Counted from the first letter of the stretch, positions 1 to 12,616 are shown. The stretch is 64,000 nucleotides of DNA from Perca fluviatilis (GCF_010015445.1 NC_053116.1:35448785-35512784), one strand, 5' to 3'. Notes: generated by a model from the sequence alone, not told the origin. A program made the numbers and translations.

Positions 1-204
1 GAAAACAACTCCTAGAAATCTGAGGCATTGGACTAACTAACAACAACAAGCCACTTCTTTTTGGAAGAGGTCACAAACCAAACAGTTTAAACCCTTGGTT
101 TAATTTGCAGTGACCAAAGTCCACCAACAGCTCCAGCTGCATTAGAGCAGGTCTCTGCTGTGTGTAGTGTAATCTCTACATGGTTGTCTTCTTTTTGTTT
201 CCAG

Positions 205-336
205 ATGGTGTTCCTGTTTTGGATTTGACGTCTCTCTTCCTCCCAAATCTGAGTGAGATGTCTTCAGTCCATAGAAACTGAGATCCTGCTGTATACAATG
301 ATGTTGAGAAAACATTTGACAGTTGCACCATTGCTG
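205..336 (+). pseudogene. Exon-like unit of unknown identity, copy 1 (broken)
   Basis: A 132-base unit sits between a TTTCCAG acceptor and a GTAAAA donor and is phase 1 at both ends. It reads DGVPVLDLTSLFLPN at its start and ends DSCTIAG. A TGA at 279-281 stands where copy 3 (20219-20350) has TGT, so this copy cannot be translated through. I do not recognise the domain. Two related copies have the same splice signals and lie upstream of the TNF-receptor exons. Confidence 0.6.
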
Positions 337-448
337 GTAAAATAATCTTATTACAGAAAGCTTTTATTATAATTCATTCATCATATTGCTCCTCTCCAAC
401 ATTTCTTTATTTTGTTCTTTCATTCTTTATAACCCCTTTGTTCTTTAT

Positions 449-451
<3 letters not shown>

Positions 452-497
<46 letters not shown>
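452..497. repeat. (CT)n microsatellite
   Basis: About 22 uninterrupted CT dinucleotides, within the copy-1 flank. The equivalent place near 20430 has a short CTTT repeat instead. Confidence 0.95.
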
Positions 498-498
<1 letters not shown>

Positions 499-655
499 AC
501 ACACACAACATAAGTAAAGGAAAAAATCTAAAAATAAACTGAACCGGCAGTGTGTGGTCACGGAAGGCTTGTATCATGTGGACGCGTCAACAGTTTTGTT
601 GTCATTACTTAGAATTCCTCATGGGGCTGGCAGAAACTACACACTATAGCTTTAA

Positions 656-1061
656 AGGAGAAATCTACCTGAATCTTGATTGCTAGATGTCACAGAGTAC
701 TGTCAATAGGAAAAAAAAACACCAAAATCGGTGCTAGCAAACTGGAGTTGCTGCAACTAATGGCCAGAGCTCCCAGTTAGCTAAAATGCCAGTTGTGGGG
801 GCATGTTCTAAAGAGTGCCTTTGTGCCTCTTAATAGACACAAAATGCAATTCAAATTTCTGTGCAACATGAACACTGCCCTTATGTGACAACAAGATGCG
901 TTTTCAACTCAGACATTGTGAAGAAACCATTTAAATTCAAAGTTTGTACTGTCACCTACCTCTTTTTCCATCGGTCGCTTCACCAAAAGCCCAGAAGAGT
1001 CGATTAAGGAAGTCATGCCTTCACGACGAAAACTTGACCATATCAGTGACTATGTAACTAC
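656..1061. other. Non-coding stretch, nothing recognised
   Basis: AT-rich unique-looking sequence between the duplicated receptor flank and a LINE fragment. No ORF, splice-flanked exon or repeat with clear ends is visible. The last part, from about 960, may be the 5' leader of the LINE fragment that follows. Confidence 0.4.
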
Positions 1062-1418
1062 ATGGAAACGGTCCAAATGATGGAAAATAGCGGCGCGCAT
1101 GATCGCAGCGGCTCACGGCTCTCCTTTTCAGTGCTCTTTCTAGTCGTTTTTCTACTTCTTTATTGCTTCTTTGTGCTCGGTTCTGCGAACATCCGCTACA
1201 CCTGCCAGAACCTTTTGGATATATGTGACCAGCACCAGATATCTATTTTGAGTGTCTTTCATTATACACATAACATCCCAGACGACACAGCGACACCGCT
1301 GGACTCTCCGTGGATTGTTGTCGGGTCTAGGAGGCGGCGCAGACGGAAGAGGGAGAGGAAGCAGAAGTGGGGCCGCCGGTCCGGTGTTATGCTAAGGCTA
1401 AGAAAACAACCACACAAG
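1062..1418 (+). pseudogene. Non-LTR retrotransposon ORF, 5' fragment
   Basis: The frame opens at an ATG (1062; a second ATG follows at 1080). It encodes a hydrophobic segment (LFLVVFLLLYCFFVLG), then a run of arginines and lysines (GSRRRRRRKRERKQKWG) and the residues RLRKQPHK. This order, a hydrophobic leader then a basic patch just before the endonuclease, is typical of a common teleost LINE ORF. The endonuclease that should follow is missing. The frame is cut at 1419 by a sequence that starts like a hAT end. A domesticated membrane protein is possible but less likely. Confidence 0.55.
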
Positions 1419-1640
1419 CAGGGGCGGATTGGCCATCGGGAATACCGGGAACAATCCCGAACGGCCGGTCCATTTCAGGCCGAACCGGCCGGTGGTCAAT
1501 ACGTTTTTTTCTTTTTTTTTTTTCTTTCATACGCGACCGGCCTGGCCGGCTGTTCAGCTGCAGCGGAGCGCTGTGTCTGTGCTATGTGTCTGTGCGTGTT
1601 TCAGACCGGGCCAAACCAATACTTTAAATCTTGAGGTGGT
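1419..1640. mobile_element. hAT-like element end fragment
   Basis: Starts with CAGGGGCGGATTGGCCAT, a typical hAT terminal inverted repeat beginning CAGGGG, and interrupts the LINE frame. It includes GC-rich sequence and a run of about 20 pyrimidines. No matching right end or 8-base target duplication was found, so the right edge is a guess. Confidence 0.4.
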
Positions 1641-2379
1641 ACGAGCGGCCCCTCCTAACTTGGACTGATCCTCGTTTTTCCTGACAGCCGATTGGCTCAA
1701 ACTTAAGGCGCCGAAAAAAGAGTTTACTTCAAAGCCGTTCTACGGAAAGCCGTTCCACTCCCTATCCAGCCCCATTGTACCAGATTTGTTTGCAGTTCCA
1801 CCATAGTTCCACTGGGGGTGATCGCGGTCCAGTGCAAAATGAATGGGACTCTATGGAGCTAGACGGCTAAATTTGTCTCTTTCGCCCGATTGTCGTTGAG
1901 AAACCTCAGATTTGATTGTAGTTTTTGCAAGTTCAACGTGGATTATAGGTCGAAAGTTGAATGAACGAGTACTTATGTCCTTTTGATTTCTTACAGGGTG
2001 AGTCGTTGTTGCCCATAACATGCTAGCATTCTGCTAATGAATGCTAATTAGTCAATGAAGGTCTGTTTCCGATCAATATACTTCAATATCTTTTATAGTT
2101 CAGTAATGCTTTCAGTTTTTGTTTCAATATTTGAGTTCAGTTGTGCAACATTTTCCCATAAGCAGCAACAGTTTGTGTGTCTGGCTACTTTGTGAGCAGA
2201 CCATACTTGAGAGCGAAGAGTTGAGCAGCTGTGTTGGTCATGTTGGGTTTAGGAAAAGAAGAAAGCGACGGTTGAGTTTAGGAAACGTGACATGCGGGAC
2301 ACGATCCCCGGTCTGCAGGCGGACTTTTGTCTCCGTCCAGTATCATCTCTCTTAGACCAGCAGGTTTACTTTGGGGCAG
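1641..2379. other. Non-coding stretch, nothing recognised
   Basis: No gene is visible. It contains CTAGCATTCTGCTAATGAATGCTAATTAG (2021-2050), a TA-rich imperfect repeat of GCTAAT units. The 78-codon frame at 2119-2355 has no recognisable domain and no counterpart in the copies. Confidence 0.4.
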
Positions 2380-3104
2380 TCCAGGCTAAATGTCCTGCAC
2401 TGGAAGATTCATTTCTGTAGACTGCAAAGACAACGTACCAGGATCCAACTGGTGTTCTAAAAATTTCGCTGTGTTTATTTATCGGTGGTTAAACCCTGAG
2501 GAGAGAACTGTGTGACTTGGTCCATTAGAGGGTCAAGAGAGTGGAAAATAGTCCCACACCATATCAGATAAATAAACACGTATTGATCTTTTACAAATCA
2601 GATAAAACAATGGATGGTCAATACATATACAGTACATGTCAGGACTAAAACTATTTGTGCCAAGTTCTGCTTGTGTTGTCCTTTGTTTTTTCTTATTTTA
2701 AAAAGCCTTTTTAACATTGAGGCCAGGGGACTACAGAAAGAAATAGCCTTTTAGCCAATTCTGGCATTTTTAACCCACTTACTGTATAATCATGTGTTTT
2801 ATTAATTTGCATTGTCCCCTTCTTATATGAACTGAATTAAATGTGTGGTTCCAGAAACATGTTAAGAAGTTAAGTTAAAGTTAAAAAGCTCAGTAATATC
2901 AAGAAATTCAGATGCAGCCTTAGAAGCATCATCAACATGAAAATGACTAATAATTAAAACTATGTCCAACGTTTTAACTCAAGATAAAAACTCAGTAAAA
3001 TCTGACAGGAAAGTGCTAGATGGGCCGAGGTTGGTAAATTTAAATAAAAAGGCTTTGACTTATTTTTGACTTAATTTTGGTCATATTCAGTTTATTCGAA
3101 GAAA

Positions 3105-3600
3105 CTATTTGCATATCCAACAATTATTCTCTGCAGGTGCACTAGAAAATATCACAAACTTGGAAAAAAGAAAAATCCCCCACTCTGCTCTTGCTACAGC
3201 ATCGCCATTTATTAAAGAAAACTTAACTTTTCCGACCGAAACTCCTTTTTTCCTTTTTCTTTCTTCTTTTTTCTGAGTCATATTGAGTTCAAATGAGGGG
3301 ACAGTCTCGGTGCTAACCAACCGATAGTTAAAGCTATTTCTAAAAATCACTGCCAGACCACCATCATGGCCTGACAGCCTCGGTGTCCTGATGAAGCTAC
3401 AGTCTGCAGGACAAAGTTCAATGATGGACCAATACTCCGTATTCCTCTGCAAGGTTTCAGTAAGGTTCCAAAAATCCAAATTTTCCCTAAAAAGCCATCT
3501 TTGAGAAGAAATGTCTTGTTGGTAAGGGAGCGAGTTGAGCAGAGCTGTCCTGACAGAAGCTTGGTCAGGAGGGGCTTCAGTAGAGGCAAGAGGCCGGGGG
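3105..3600 (-). pseudogene. LINE endonuclease (APE-type) fragment behind copy A
   Basis: Two overlapping minus-strand frames together show the start of a non-LTR retrotransposon endonuclease: RSLTNKTFLLKD, then LTET, then RLSGHDGGLAVIFRNSFNYR, followed by SFELNMT. These are the N-terminal motifs of the APE-like domain in L2/CR1-type elements. A frame change near 3480 and loss of everything after SFELNMT make it dead. The same fragment follows copy B and cassette C2. Confidence 0.7.
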
Positions 3601-4169
3601 CAGGGGGGCAGGTGTTAGCTCTCTGATGATACCTGCCTTCAGACACATGATGTCTGGGTGATCTGTGGCGTGTGATGACAGGGATGGGAACATGTTGGTC
3701 TTTAAGGTGTTCCACACAAGGAAGCTCACTGTACAAGCAGCAAAATGTCCAGGTGAGAGAGATGGAGCAGAAGTTCTGAGTGAAGAGCCTGGAGCCGTTA
3801 CATACTTAGTCCGGGACTTGCTCCAAGCTGTTATTCCAGACTGACTAGTCTCTGTCCAGTAACATCTCTGGAAGATAGTGATGCAGGCTGCAGACCAGCA
3901 GCTGTTCACTTTTGGAGCACAGTGCCCAAAATTCACCTTGGACTGATTCATTTCTGTAAAACTTACAATGTGTCCGCATCCAACTAGATTTCATTTGACC
4001 TGGAACTTTCCTCTGACGTGTCCGATGAACTGTCTCTGTGTTTTATATTATTTCTTTCTGTAATAAAACATTACCAATGAAAAGCACCTCAATCAACAAC
4101 ATAATGATCTGACAAATAGATTAGGTATTAAAAACATAAATGTTCTAATTGTCTAAATGCCAATCATAC

Positions 4170-4345
4170 CTGTGTCTTTCTTCTTTTAGAGGCCACACCA
4201 AAAACAGAGCTAATGCGAGTCCGACTAAACAGGTTACAAGCCCCCCACAACGGCACCGATCCCAGCTCCTGAACTTTGTTCTCCACATTCAGTATCTGTT
4301 GAATCAGTTCCTGGTTTTATCAGCTGAAGATCCAATGATTGACAT
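4170..4345 (-). pseudogene. Copy A transmembrane exon, frameshifted
   Basis: Begins after TCTATCATTCCAG and ends before GTATGATT. It reads the end of CRD4 ([14 protein letters not shown], then TECGEQSSG) into the start of the membrane helix (GAVVGGL), then hits TAA. Cassette C1 has seven Gs after GTTGT (39617-39625), while copy A has six, so a one-base deletion explains the break. The exon is 6 bases shorter than in C1 overall. A homopolymer deletion could also be an assembly error. Confidence 0.7.
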
Positions 4346-4448
4346 CTGGAATGATAGAGGGACATTTTGACAGGACCATGTGTAGGGGAACCATGCTGCT
4401 GTTGGAAGAGTTCAGGTGTGTCCATGTCTGATCTGAAGCTTCACTTAC

Positions 4449-4539
4449 TGTGTGTGTGGCTGACACGATGTCAATAATGTCCCATCAGAAAATGTTCCAT
4501 CTCTGCAGTCAGAGCACTCAGTGTCCCTTAATGCTGTTC
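4449..4539 (-). CDS. Copy A CRD4 exon
   Basis: 91 bases, entering in phase 1 and leaving in phase 2, between GTACAG and GTAAGT. It reads [20 protein letters not shown] then SCQPHT and is open. It lies downstream of the CRD3 stop codon, so it is probably not translated in this copy. Confidence 0.7.
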
Positions 4540-4900
4540 CTGTACAAATGATCCAGTTCAGTTTACATATTGTGAAGAGAACAACGTGTTCTATGACATC
4601 TTTACATTTCATCAGATCTGCCTGATCTCCTTTCAGTGGATTTAAAAAACTATTTCATTGTTGACATTTTTAAGCAGTTAAAAATACATTATTATTATTA
4701 TTACAATACAACATTTCTCTGTTTCAAGTCCCAAAATATAATCTTTCACAAGCTTTTCATATTTCAGGAAAAAATGACTCATTCCAGTCTCTTCTCAGAC
4801 TCTTCTTAAGTTCATTAAGGTTATTTCTCCTGAACTTTGGTGTTCTCATTTCAAATTAAAGTTATACCTATAATCTCAAAGTCAAACACAATAAACTAAC

Positions 4901-5056
4901 CTTGTCAGCTGATATATTGTCCTGATTGACAGCTGCTGTGTTTCTGTGCTTCCACACAGTCGTCCTCTATAAAGAACAGACAGTAGAATCCCTCCAGTGG
5001 TTCACAAACTGTATCTGAGGTAGTCGTACATGGCGTCTTCAGCTTTAAACCAGAAC
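4901..5056 (-). pseudogene. Copy A CRD3 exon with in-frame stop
   Basis: 156 bases between CTGACAG and GTTAGT. It reads [19 protein letters not shown] and ends GQYIS, then TGA. Copies B and C have CAA AAA G at the same place, so two substitutions in the last seven bases of the exon create the stop. All cysteines of the domain are kept, so a secreted product would keep three whole CRDs. Confidence 0.75.
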
Positions 5057-5502
5057 CTGTCAGCACAGAGGTTACATATATATATTTTGTCTCTTCTACT
5101 AGAGAGCTACATGCTAAAAATAGTCCCATTTATATAAACAGATGAATAAAAGTCTAAGCTGATACCAACAGCTAATATCTTAACAGCAAAAATACTTTTG
5201 ATCATGTCAACTGCTATTTACTTATGTGAAAAGAGGTTTTTTTACACAAAATAGTCTTCACTGGTCTCACAGTATTTCATAACACATGAGGTCTTTGTTT
5301 CTGGGTGCAGTCTGTAATTCTGCAGTGCAGTAAACTCTTCTAAATGACTCTCTGCATCTTCACAATGACATTGTTAAACCAGTCTTTAGTTTTCTCAGTT
5401 CTTACACAGCATTAACAGTGGGACCAGCAGTGATAAGCCTACTAAATCTAGGCTTAGTCATACATTTGAACTAATAATTAGAAAATATAAACAGAAGTCT
5501 AC

Positions 5503-5628
5503 CTGAATCACAGCGTGCACAGACAAAACATTCTTTAAGCCCTGTAGGACGACTCATATATGTTCCCTCATCGCAATCCAGACAGGAAGTACTTTGGAAC
5601 TCTGTGCAATGTTTTCTAACTCGACTTC
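5503..5628 (-). CDS. Copy A CRD2 exon
   Basis: 126 bases, phase 1 to phase 1, acceptor TTCAACAG and donor GTAGAC. It reads SRVRKHCTEFQSTSCLDC, DEGTYMSRP and FVCARCDSG, with six cysteines in TNFR spacing. Copy B has an exon of the same length at 23714-23839. No damage is visible. Confidence 0.8.
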
Positions 5629-5929
5629 CTGTTGAAAAGAAAACCAATTTAATTTCATGCAATGTTTCTATTAAATAAAAATGTATTATCTTGAGGTTAA
5701 TGTAGCTAGCCAAAGTGACATGTACAATGTCTACTAGTGTCATTCTTATTACCTAGTATTTTTAAAGAAATTATTAAAAAATATCTATAAATTCCTGCTT
5801 GTTCTTTTACTGTCACGATACATTTCACTTGTGACCATGGGAGTAAGAGTACTCCACTGGTCTGCTCCTAGTGGATAATTCTGCTAAGTATAGGAAGAAA
5901 TAGTCCTTTAATATTCAATCAGATCTTAC

Positions 5930-6020
5930 CAGCAGAACACGTAGGACAGCACTGATCCTCGTTCAGATACTCTGTTGGATGACATGTGAGGGTATGTCCT
6001 CTGAAGACACTCAACAGTAT
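5930..6020 (-). CDS. Copy A CRD1 exon
   Basis: 91 bases, entering in phase 0 and leaving in phase 1, after CTTAACTCACAG and before GTAAGATC. It reads ILLSVFRGHTLTCHPTEYLN then EDQCCPTCSAG, matching the C-x3-EY-x5-CCxxC start of the TNFRSF14/CD40 group. The first residues are hydrophobic and could be the end of a signal peptide. Confidence 0.75.
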
Positions 6021-6113
6021 CTGTGAGTTAAGAAAGTTTGTCTCAGTGAAGCCTGGTTGAAATTCGAATGCATGGAACAAAGCTGTTGAAATGAAATCTG
6101 ATAGAAATCTCAC

Positions 6114-6131
6114 TGCACTTTTGTTAGCCAT
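6114..6131 (-). CDS. Possible start exon of copy A
   Basis: ATG at 6131-6129 lies in a strong start context (GACCATGGC). The frame is open from here into CRD1 (MANKSAVRFLSDFISTALFH onward), so there may be no intron. A GTGAGA donor after six codons (MANKSA) would instead join CRD1 in phase 0. Neither reading gives a textbook signal peptide. Copy B has no ATG at the matching place. Confidence 0.35.
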
Positions 6132-6339
6132 GGTCAGATGAAGAAAAAATAGAAATGGAAAGGAACTTTCCCCCTACTTTTCACTTCTCTTAATATTGAA
6201 TACAGCTCCATCTTTTCTTTACCCCATACATTGATTGAAGCTCAAAATAAAGTAAAACAATTACATAAAGAAATGTTGGAGAGGCAGCAACATGATGAAT
6301 GAATTATAATAAAAGCTTGCTGTAATAAGATTATTTTAC

Positions 6340-6468
6340 CAGCAATGGTGCAACTGTCAAATGTTTTCTTAACATCATTGTATGACGGCAGGATCACAGT
6401 TTCTATGGACTGAAGACATCTCTCATTTGGGAGGAAGCGAGACGTAAAATCCAAAACAGGAACACCAT
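6340..6468 (-). other. Exon-like unit of unknown identity, copy 2
   Basis: 129 bases between TTTCCAG and GTAAAA, phase 1 at both ends, reading DGVPVLDFTSRFLPN and ending DSCTIAG. Against the copy at 20219 it has a 4-base loss and a 1-base gain about 40 bases apart, so the middle is read in another frame but the ends agree. It lies upstream of copy A, but phase 1 does not match the phase-0 entry of CRD1, so it is not a simple upstream coding exon of that gene. Confidence 0.5.
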
Positions 6469-6683
6469 CTGGAAACAAAAAGAAGACAACCATGTAGAGA
6501 TTACACTACACACAGCAGAGACCTGCTCTAATCAAGGCTGGAGATGTTGGTGGACTTTGCTGCCATATCTCGAAACGCTTTATTGGATTTTTACAACCTC
6601 ACTGCTGTGCAAAGTTCAAACAAACTCAGATAAACTGAATCAGGCCCATGAGCAGGAAATCAAGTGAGGTCAGCCATAAGTGT

Positions 6684-6728
<45 letters not shown>
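6684..6728. repeat. (TG)n microsatellite
   Basis: About 20 TG units, with one interruption near the left end, in the 5' flank of copy A. Confidence 0.95.
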
Positions 6729-6730
<2 letters not shown>

Positions 6731-7189
6731 GTACACAGAGGAGCCAAGGTGTGATGAGAGAAGAAGTTTTCAGAGAAGCTTGAAATGAATAACCACTGTT
6801 GTATTCTGTAGGTCTTTTACATTTCACTGGGGATCTGTCTATTGACTGGTCACTGCAAATTAAACCAGGGGTTTAAACTGTTTGGTTTGTGACCTCTAAC
6901 AAAAGAAGTGGCTTGTTGTTGTTGGTTAGTCCAATGCCTCAGATTTCTATGAGTTGTTTTCAGTTCCACTGAGGAGACATTTCCTCTAAACCTCTCACAA
7001 GGTTTTTTTTATTGGTGCAATATATAATATATTTACTGTATCAAATCCAAAAATGACCACAATATGTCATCAGATATTAAGGAAACATGCTAAGTTTAAA
7101 TACTATGTTTCTGCACAACAATGCTGAAGCCAGTATTTTCTGCTGATAGAGCAAAGCGAGCAAAGAAACAGTTTAGTTCCTCTGCCAGC

Positions 7190-8400
7190 AGGCACACGGT
7201 TGCTGCCCTTGTAGTTCCTGATGTGATGTATTTCCTGCCACAGCCACCGTGGGTTGTTGTCTGTGAGCTGGTCCTTATTCAGGTCAGCTAAACACAGCTA
7301 CAGATTACATACAATGACAATGTAAAGCTTGCGTACAGGTCAGGTGGAGTATTTACACATATGATCTGTGTATTTAAATCAAAGAGGTGATGTGTAATGT
7401 GTAATTTGACTGGTAATATTTTCAGTTCATTAGCTAATTGTAGCCTCTACAGTTTCAAATGTGGCATATTGTAGTATTTCTTTATTATTGGCAAATCTTT
7501 CATTTTGGGGCATTAATCTAAAGTACTTTAAACTTCTATTTTAAGAGCATTTCTCAGGTTTTATTGTGAAATCTCCCTCTGGGCTTGAAGCCAGCTCTTG
7601 CTTTACTTCCACTATTTATACAGCTTAGTTAACAGATCCATAGGGCCCACATTGTTCCTTGTTCCTGAATCTTCATATGGTGCATGCATACATCCCCTTT
7701 TTGATAATGGGAAAATGGAGAAGTTAACATGTAACCAAATAATTTGAAAAAGCCAAGAGGAGAAGTGAAAATGAAAGCATTTTTTTTTTTTAGGTCATCT
7801 CAATACTTATGAACAAAAGATTCTGATAATCTGAGGTTATTGTCGAGGTGTCTACCAGACAGTTTATGTTATGTTAGCAAGCAAACTTTAGCACAACTGC
7901 CCACAAAGTACTGCTTGCTGGCAAAGTGCTAATTTCAAAACGTCACTGACACAAACAGATAACCCCGTCATTGTAACCAAAATATGTCTGAGTTTATTTG
8001 CAGAGCTGATGTCAGTGAACTAGCATGTTGCTACTCTCCACAGTAGGCTGCTTGAAACACCGACTATCAACACACAGGACCAGCTGAACAATCACAGTCC
8101 TTGCGGTCCGTCGCCTCGGCCGTAAAGTTACACATTTTTGGAGGTGCACGTCGAGCTCACGGTGGAGGGCTCGAACACGGACGCAGTGGGGTCTGCGAGG
8201 GTGCGCCCGTCGATGCCACGCAGAAGCATGAATCAGCCTTAAGAGTGTGAGCTCTCATGGTGTGCTCCTTTTATTTAAGGACCTGAGCTATAAAAGGCAG
8301 CTCGAAGTCTGAGGGAACCGAGCAGCATGACTGGAAAGCGTAGGTGGAAACCAATCATGTTGTTAACACCTAACAAGAGTGAGAGAGAGAGAGAGAGAAG
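7190..8400. repeat. Duplicated non-coding block (inverted at 52.6-54.0 kb)
   Basis: Parts at 7440-7790 and 8230-8400 are inverted copies of 53570-53960 and 52620-52800. Part 7268-7445 is an inverted copy of 14205-14375. No coding sequence is seen. GAGCTATAAAAGGC at 8285-8298 resembles a TATA box; it is matched by ATATAAAAGG near 52758 and could mark an old promoter, but no gene follows. Confidence 0.65.
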
Positions 8401-8644
8401 CAGGAAGTAAGAAAAACAAAAGGGACTCTGTACCTGTCTGGGCATGTTACAATGTACATTAGTGTTCTCTGATATTTACCTGGCTGGATCACTAACTAAG
8501 TCTTTATAGTGCCCTCACTTAAACCCTGGGAGCTTGTATTATTAGGCATTTTAACTTTTTATGCCTTCAGCCTCTTGTGAACGCAATATTTCGGGAACAC
8601 CTGGAGGGATTGTCTTCACATTTTGCACAAATGCCCGCTAGGAC

Positions 8645-8900
8645 TGAATAAACTGGGTGGTAGTAGCTCAGTCCTGAGGTAGTTGGGTTGGTAGCTGGAG
8701 AGGTGCCGGTTCACCTCCTTGGCACTACCAAGGTGCCCTTGAGCAAGGCAGCGAACCCTCAATTGCCCTGACTCTGACATATGTCCATTAGTGTGTATAG
8801 CATGTATAGTTCCTGAGCGTATGTGTGTAATCCAGGCCAGTGTTTAATGTGTGTGCAACTGTACAAACAGAGTGAGTGGCATAAATAAAGGCATTAGAAA
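8645..8900 (+). mobile_element. tRNA-like SINE
   Basis: Begins TGGGTGGTAGTAGCTCAGTC, which fits a pol III A box, followed about 45 bases later by GGTTCACCTCC, which fits a B box. CCTTGAGCAAGGCAGCGAACC follows, and an A-rich end CATAAATAAAGGCATTAG. The order and spacing fit a fish tRNA-derived SINE. A shortened version with the middle removed is at 45410-45480. Confidence 0.6.
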
Positions 8901-8959
8901 AAGTTATGGAATAACTCAAGAATTCCGACGCTAATTATGACATCAGTTCAGGTCAATGT

Positions 8960-10970
<2,011 letters not shown>

Positions 10971-11652
10971 CTATTTGTCATAGGGAATACAAAATATTTG
11001 ATCTAAATATAAAGAACATAACTATGTTAAATCTTTGGACACAATCCATCGTGAGTCAGGAACTCCAGTTATCTTATTAGTTTAGTTTTGGAATGCAGGA
11101 AAAGAGTTGACTTCCTGTTGACCTCCACAGTGCTGTGTCACCCAAACATAGTGATCTCATTAGCAGATTCAACCACTCAGTCAGATAAGTTACTGCAGCC
11201 ATAGTTGTCGGAGGGGAGAGTGCTGAGCATGCATGCTGTATCAAGGGTCAGACTTTTAATAAGTGACAAAATAATCATAATTGGAAATCAAGTTAAATTA
11301 TAAAATAAAAATGGGTGGGTACAACGAACAGAGTTGAGTGACCTTTAACTAAAGATAAAAGTAAAAATAAAAGTTTAAAGTGGGACCCAACACAAAGGCA
11401 AAATGTTGTTGAAATGTGTTACTTTGGAATTTGTAGTTCAATTAACTTTCAACTTTTGTTTTTACAGTGTGTGTGTGTGTGTGTGTGTGTGTTTGTGTGC
11501 GTGCAGGGGCACGTCTATATCTTTCTTCTCAGCTGACTTCTGATTCTGCAGTTTCACACCAAAACCACAAAAAAATCTCCCTCTGGCATGCAGCCATTTC
11601 GTGCTTTACTTCCACTATTTATTGGCCTACTGCTTAGTTACCACATACCTCA
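10971..11652. other. Non-coding, with a (GT)n tract
   Basis: AT-rich sequence with no gene. GT repeat at 11467-11492. The end part (11575-11640) resembles 7565-7620, so it belongs to the duplicated block that a Harbinger element later split; the block resumes at 12953. Confidence 0.5.
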
Positions 11653-11893
11653 CAGTGGCCCTCATTTATCAACCTAACGTAGAAACCGGCGCAGATATGA
11701 GCGCAAAAACTCAATCTAACCACAGGCTTCACGTGTGATTCATGAAACGTTCATATCACACCAATCAGAGCGTAAGAATGGTCGTACATTGATAAATGCA
11801 GCGGCTGGAAACGATCGTCATTTAAATATCACCCGCCCCCAATAGGCCTATATTCTGGGGTTTTTGAGGCCCCGCGCCCTACAATTTTACGAC

Positions 11894-12090
11894 ATGGCGA
11901 GACGTAATCCGGCTGAGAAGCGGCACTTTTCAGAGGTGGAGATTGAAACCCTGATGTCTCAGGTTCATTTGCACTAACGTGTGTATTTGGCAGCCTGAAA
12001 ACTGGTATTAAAGGCTGTAGAAAGAATGCGGGGATGGAAAGATCACTGATGCGGTCAACAGTGTTGCGCGTGGTAAATCGGACTCCAGCT
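11894..12090 (+). pseudogene. Myb/SANT-like protein fragment of the Harbinger element
   Basis: Starts at ATG 11894 and reads MARRNPAEKRHFSEVEIETL, like the N-terminus of the Myb/SANT-like accessory protein of Harbinger elements. It stops at about 11975. A second frame near 12030-12085 reads KITDAVNSVARG, which fits the middle of the same domain. The parts are out of frame, so the gene is dead. Confidence 0.5.
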
Positions 12091-12616
12091 GAAGTTTATT
12101 TAATTTATACATGCTTGACATATGTAGTGCTATGGTCCTAATAGTTATATACAGGCTTCTATTGCAATCTCTTAGGCCTACATGTAGGTGTACCTATATT
12201 TAAATAAACACACAGTAGCAGAGTTTATGCAGTGTCTTTTAATTTACCTTTTTTTTTTTTTTTTTTTCATGAGTCAGAACGAGGCAACAGCTGAGGGAGA
12301 GTGCATGTCCTCCGCCCCCGTGCTGGACCACCACCCTGACCCTATCTCCTGACAGCAGAGGGGCTGGGAAAACAAGCCGAAATAACTTGGTCAATGGCAG
12401 AAATAAATCGTTCACTTGAAAGAAAAACAAAAACCGGAAGAATAAATAAAATGTTGTGCATCGTCATGTATTGAATATCATTGCCAAACATAACACTATA
12501 GGCTACCTTTTAAAAAGCGAGGAATAATATCCTGTCTCCTTCGTTATAGCCCCCAGTTGGGGCTGTGCTGAACACTTCTCTCTGGGCATCGGGTCATCTG
12601 GCTCCATCACTACATT

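Larger units (their letters stand above)
1..655 (+). repeat. Partial duplicate of the receptor 5' flank
   Basis: Bases 1-430 are the reverse complement of about 6270-6960, starting with the same GAAAACAACTC..AGAAATCTGAGG stretch. Bases 110-655 match 20125-20555 in direct orientation, including the shared AAGGCTTGTATCATGTGGA motif. The segment carries an exon-like unit (205-336) but none of the cysteine-rich exons found beside the other copies, so it is a truncated duplicate. Confidence 0.8.
2380..4775 (-). repeat. Inverted segmental duplicate of 42.1-45.0 kb
   Basis: Read on the minus strand, this block runs colinear with about 42095-44980 on the plus strand. It contains the receptor CRD4, TM and tail exons, the LINE endonuclease fragment, and the stretch around TATGGTGTGGGACTATTTTC. 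Copy A is therefore an inverted relative of cassette C2. Identity looks high by eye but was not computed. Confidence 0.8.
3930..6131 (-). pseudogene. TNF receptor superfamily gene, copy A (TNFRSF14-like), truncated
   Basis: Exons on the minus strand: start exon near 6131, CRD1 5930-6020, CRD2 5503-5628, CRD3 4901-5056, CRD4 4449-4539, TM 4170-4345, then a short tail ending near 3980. The domain order, the phase-1 boundaries from CRD1 onward, the CRD1 pattern C-x3-EY-x5-CCxxC and the CRD4 motif [14 protein letters not shown] fit a TNFRSF14/CD40-like receptor. Two faults break it: TGA in frame near the end of CRD3, and one G missing from a G run in the TM exon, which brings TAA into frame. Translation would yield a secreted protein of three CRDs. 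It is either a pseudogene or a soluble decoy; the TM exon decay favours pseudogene. Confidence 0.7.
6270..6960 (-). repeat. Inverted partner of bases 1-430
   Basis: Ends with AGATTTCTATGAGTTGTTTTC, the reverse complement of the first bases of the window. A (TG)n tract and about 200 bases at 6580-6830 have no counterpart in the 5' copy. Together the arms enclose copy A in a large inverted repeat. Confidence 0.8.

Noticed and set aside
1062..1634. 190-codon frame as a host membrane protein
   Set aside because: The hydrophobic leader plus basic patch and RLRKQPHK end match a LINE ORF, and the rest of the frame is hAT-like repeat.
8285..8298. TATA-like box as a promoter
   Set aside because: No exon or ORF follows, and the block is a duplicated non-coding repeat.
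8645..8730. A true tRNA gene
   Set aside because: A and B boxes are present but the sequence cannot form a cloverleaf as read and continues into a SINE body.
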